This document shows, piece after piece, positions 63,071-64,000 of a stretch of 64,000 nucleotides of DNA. The notes under the pieces are model-generated. The model ran no database searches, was not told the DNA's origin, and saw only the letters and a program-made list of their open reading frames with translations. The stretch covers positions 1 to 64,000 of the forward strand of contig JBNKWZ010000029.1 of assembly GCA_050300015.1 (NCBI GenBank). Reading direction: 5' to 3'. The translations under genes were made by a program, and so were the position numbers. The stretch comes from CAYZQH01 sp050300015. GTDB taxonomy: Bacteria; Pseudomonadota; Gammaproteobacteria; Pseudomonadales; Cellvibrionaceae. Each line of letters begins with the position of its first letter. Positions within the stretch are counted from its first letter, which is position 1.

Positions 63071-64000
63071 TTAATGTAGAGCCAGTTTTTGAATCAAGCT
63101 TAAAAAACCAAAACTAGGCTTAATGAAATCGATATCGCTTTGCGACGCCCCCAATTCAATTAGCGTGCGCTCCCAGGTTGCTAGGGCGTCGCTCACGCGT
63201 TCGGCGCACTGGCTTTGTTCAGCCCTGGAAAGCCCCATGAGTTTTCCACCGCTCATCAAGTTGTCGAGCGTGGGGTTTGTGCCAAAGGGGCCTAGATTAA
63301 TGGCGTGGGCACCTAGGCGTTGTGGTAGGGGGACGATATCATAGGCGGGGCTCAACTCGTAGTGGCCACTGGTGGTTTGCTTTAAAAAGGCATGGTTGCG
63401 TGTGTGATCATCCGTGTTGCCGATGGCCACGTTAAACAACATTCGTGTAAACAACTCTTGCGCCAAAGTGGTGGAGCGGCCTATTTGCTTGCCTATGGCG
63501 GCAATGCGGTCGTAGCTCACGTCATTCAAATACTGAAGGTCACTCACATTCAGTAGCGCGTTGGCCGAAACCATATGGCGACGTTGTTGGTTGGGCATTA
63601 CGTCAAAGCGTTCCACGAGTAACGCGTGGCCCAGCGCTGTTTTGATGAGTTCAACCTTGGCGGTGTGAATACCGGCATTTTGTGCCAGCTGCATCATGCC
63701 ATACTCGGTCAAAGCGTTGTCAAATCCATCGTCCTTGCGGTTAAATTTGGCAATATGGGGTTTTTGGTTAAATAGGGTGTGGGCTTTGGGCCGTGCGCCA
63801 CCAATCCCGCTGGACGGCATCAATAAGGATTGTAAATCTTCGCAGGTGGTATTGCTGTCAAAATCCAGTGCGCCCTCGTATAGCGCGTCAATAGAGTTGC
63901 TGTTGATGAGGCGTTTGAGCGCTACCGGTTCTGGTGAGTCTGAAAACAAGAGAGCGCCCACGCCATAGCCGCTGCCTTGTACCAGATAATCCGCCTGGGT
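63071..64000 (-). CDS. HipA-like serine/threonine kinase, 5' end beyond the window
   Basis: The last 310 or so codons of a HipA-family protein; the frame stays open to the window edge (beginning ...ADYLVQGSGYGVGALLFSD), so the start lies outside. The kinase domain has ATP-lysine region KPHIAKF, GMMQLAQNAGI, ERFD motif (LLVERFDVM), catalytic loop NVAIGNTDDHTRNHAFL (about 200 residues from the visible start) and LSPAYDIVPLP with the metal aspartate. Known HipA kinases phosphorylate GltX and cause persistence; the HipB antitoxin gene would lie to the right and is not seen. The 3' end is complete. Confidence 0.87.
   Translation of the reverse strand, partial: TQADYLVQGSGYGVGALLFSDSPEPVALKRLINSNSIDALYEGALDFDSNTTCEDLQSLLMPSSGIGGARPKAHTLFNQKPHIAKFNRKDDGFDNALTEYGMMQLAQNAGIHTAKVELIKTALGHALLVERFDVMPNQQRRHMVSANALLNVSDLQYLNDVSYDRIAAIGKQIGRSTTLAQELFTRMLFNVAIGNTDDHTRNHAFLKQTTSGHYELSPAYDIVPLPQRLGAHAINLGPFGTNPTLDNLMSGGKLMGLSRAEQSQCAERVSDALATWERTLIELGASQSDIDFIKPSFGFLSLIQKLALH

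Overview
The window looks like chromosomal DNA of a marine, polysaccharide-degrading gammaproteobacterium, probably of the Cellvibrionales (Saccharophagus/Teredinibacter/Cellvibrio type). The grounds are lipoproteins with long poly-serine linkers, a GH11 xylanase carrying a malectin-type module, the DUF1592/DUF1552 pair, MsrPQ, and an H-NOX signalling cluster. The placement is inferred from gene content only. No rRNA, tRNA or CRISPR array was seen.

Layout. 0-13.6 kb: a small DUF3081-like protein, a TlpA-like thioredoxin, and one giant Rhs/YD-repeat gene (3765 codons). Its variable C-terminal tip carries a D-x10-E-x-K nuclease-like motif and is followed at once by an ankyrin-repeat gene, a probable toxin/immunity pair. 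13.8-25.2 kb: a defence island. A complete Wadjet operon (jetABCD, minus strand) is followed by a complete type III CBASS: capH and capP regulators (minus strand), divergent from cdnC, a HORMA gene, a TRIP13-like ATPase gene and nucC (plus strand). NucC keeps D73/E104/K106, and CdnC keeps the GS and DxD metal-binding residues.

26-35 kb: a mobile region. An operon of overlapping or closely spaced genes encodes a free-standing copy of the IstA DNA-binding domain, IstA, IstB, a Toprim/primase-like protein and a tyrosine recombinase. Upstream lie two small proteins sharing a domain (one has it twice) and an unrecognised 346-residue protein. Downstream lie a CoiA-like zinc protein and a Fic enzyme whose promoter holds five evenly spaced, alternately oriented TGAGAAG boxes. 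This cluster is the best candidate here for an undescribed mobile system.

35-43 kb: a graveyard of transferred DNA. It holds an orphan Rhs tip, IS remnants, a GC-rich broken gene, an attC-like folded site before an exported hydrolase, a 264-bp MITE-like element bounded by TA within an IS5-type remnant, two GC-rich capsule/glycosyltransferase genes and a frameshifted IS630 transposase.

43-64 kb: mostly ordinary chromosome. A rhomboid protease is followed by a six-gene H-NOX nitric-oxide signalling cluster (LuxR-type regulator, H-NOX, histidine kinase, REC-HDOD, REC with degenerate HD domain, REC). Then come altronate dehydratase with a divergent GntR/FadR regulator, msrPQ, the GH11 xylanase, a malectin lipoprotein, a possible methyltransferase, the DUF1592/DUF1552 pair and a HipA-like kinase running off the right edge.
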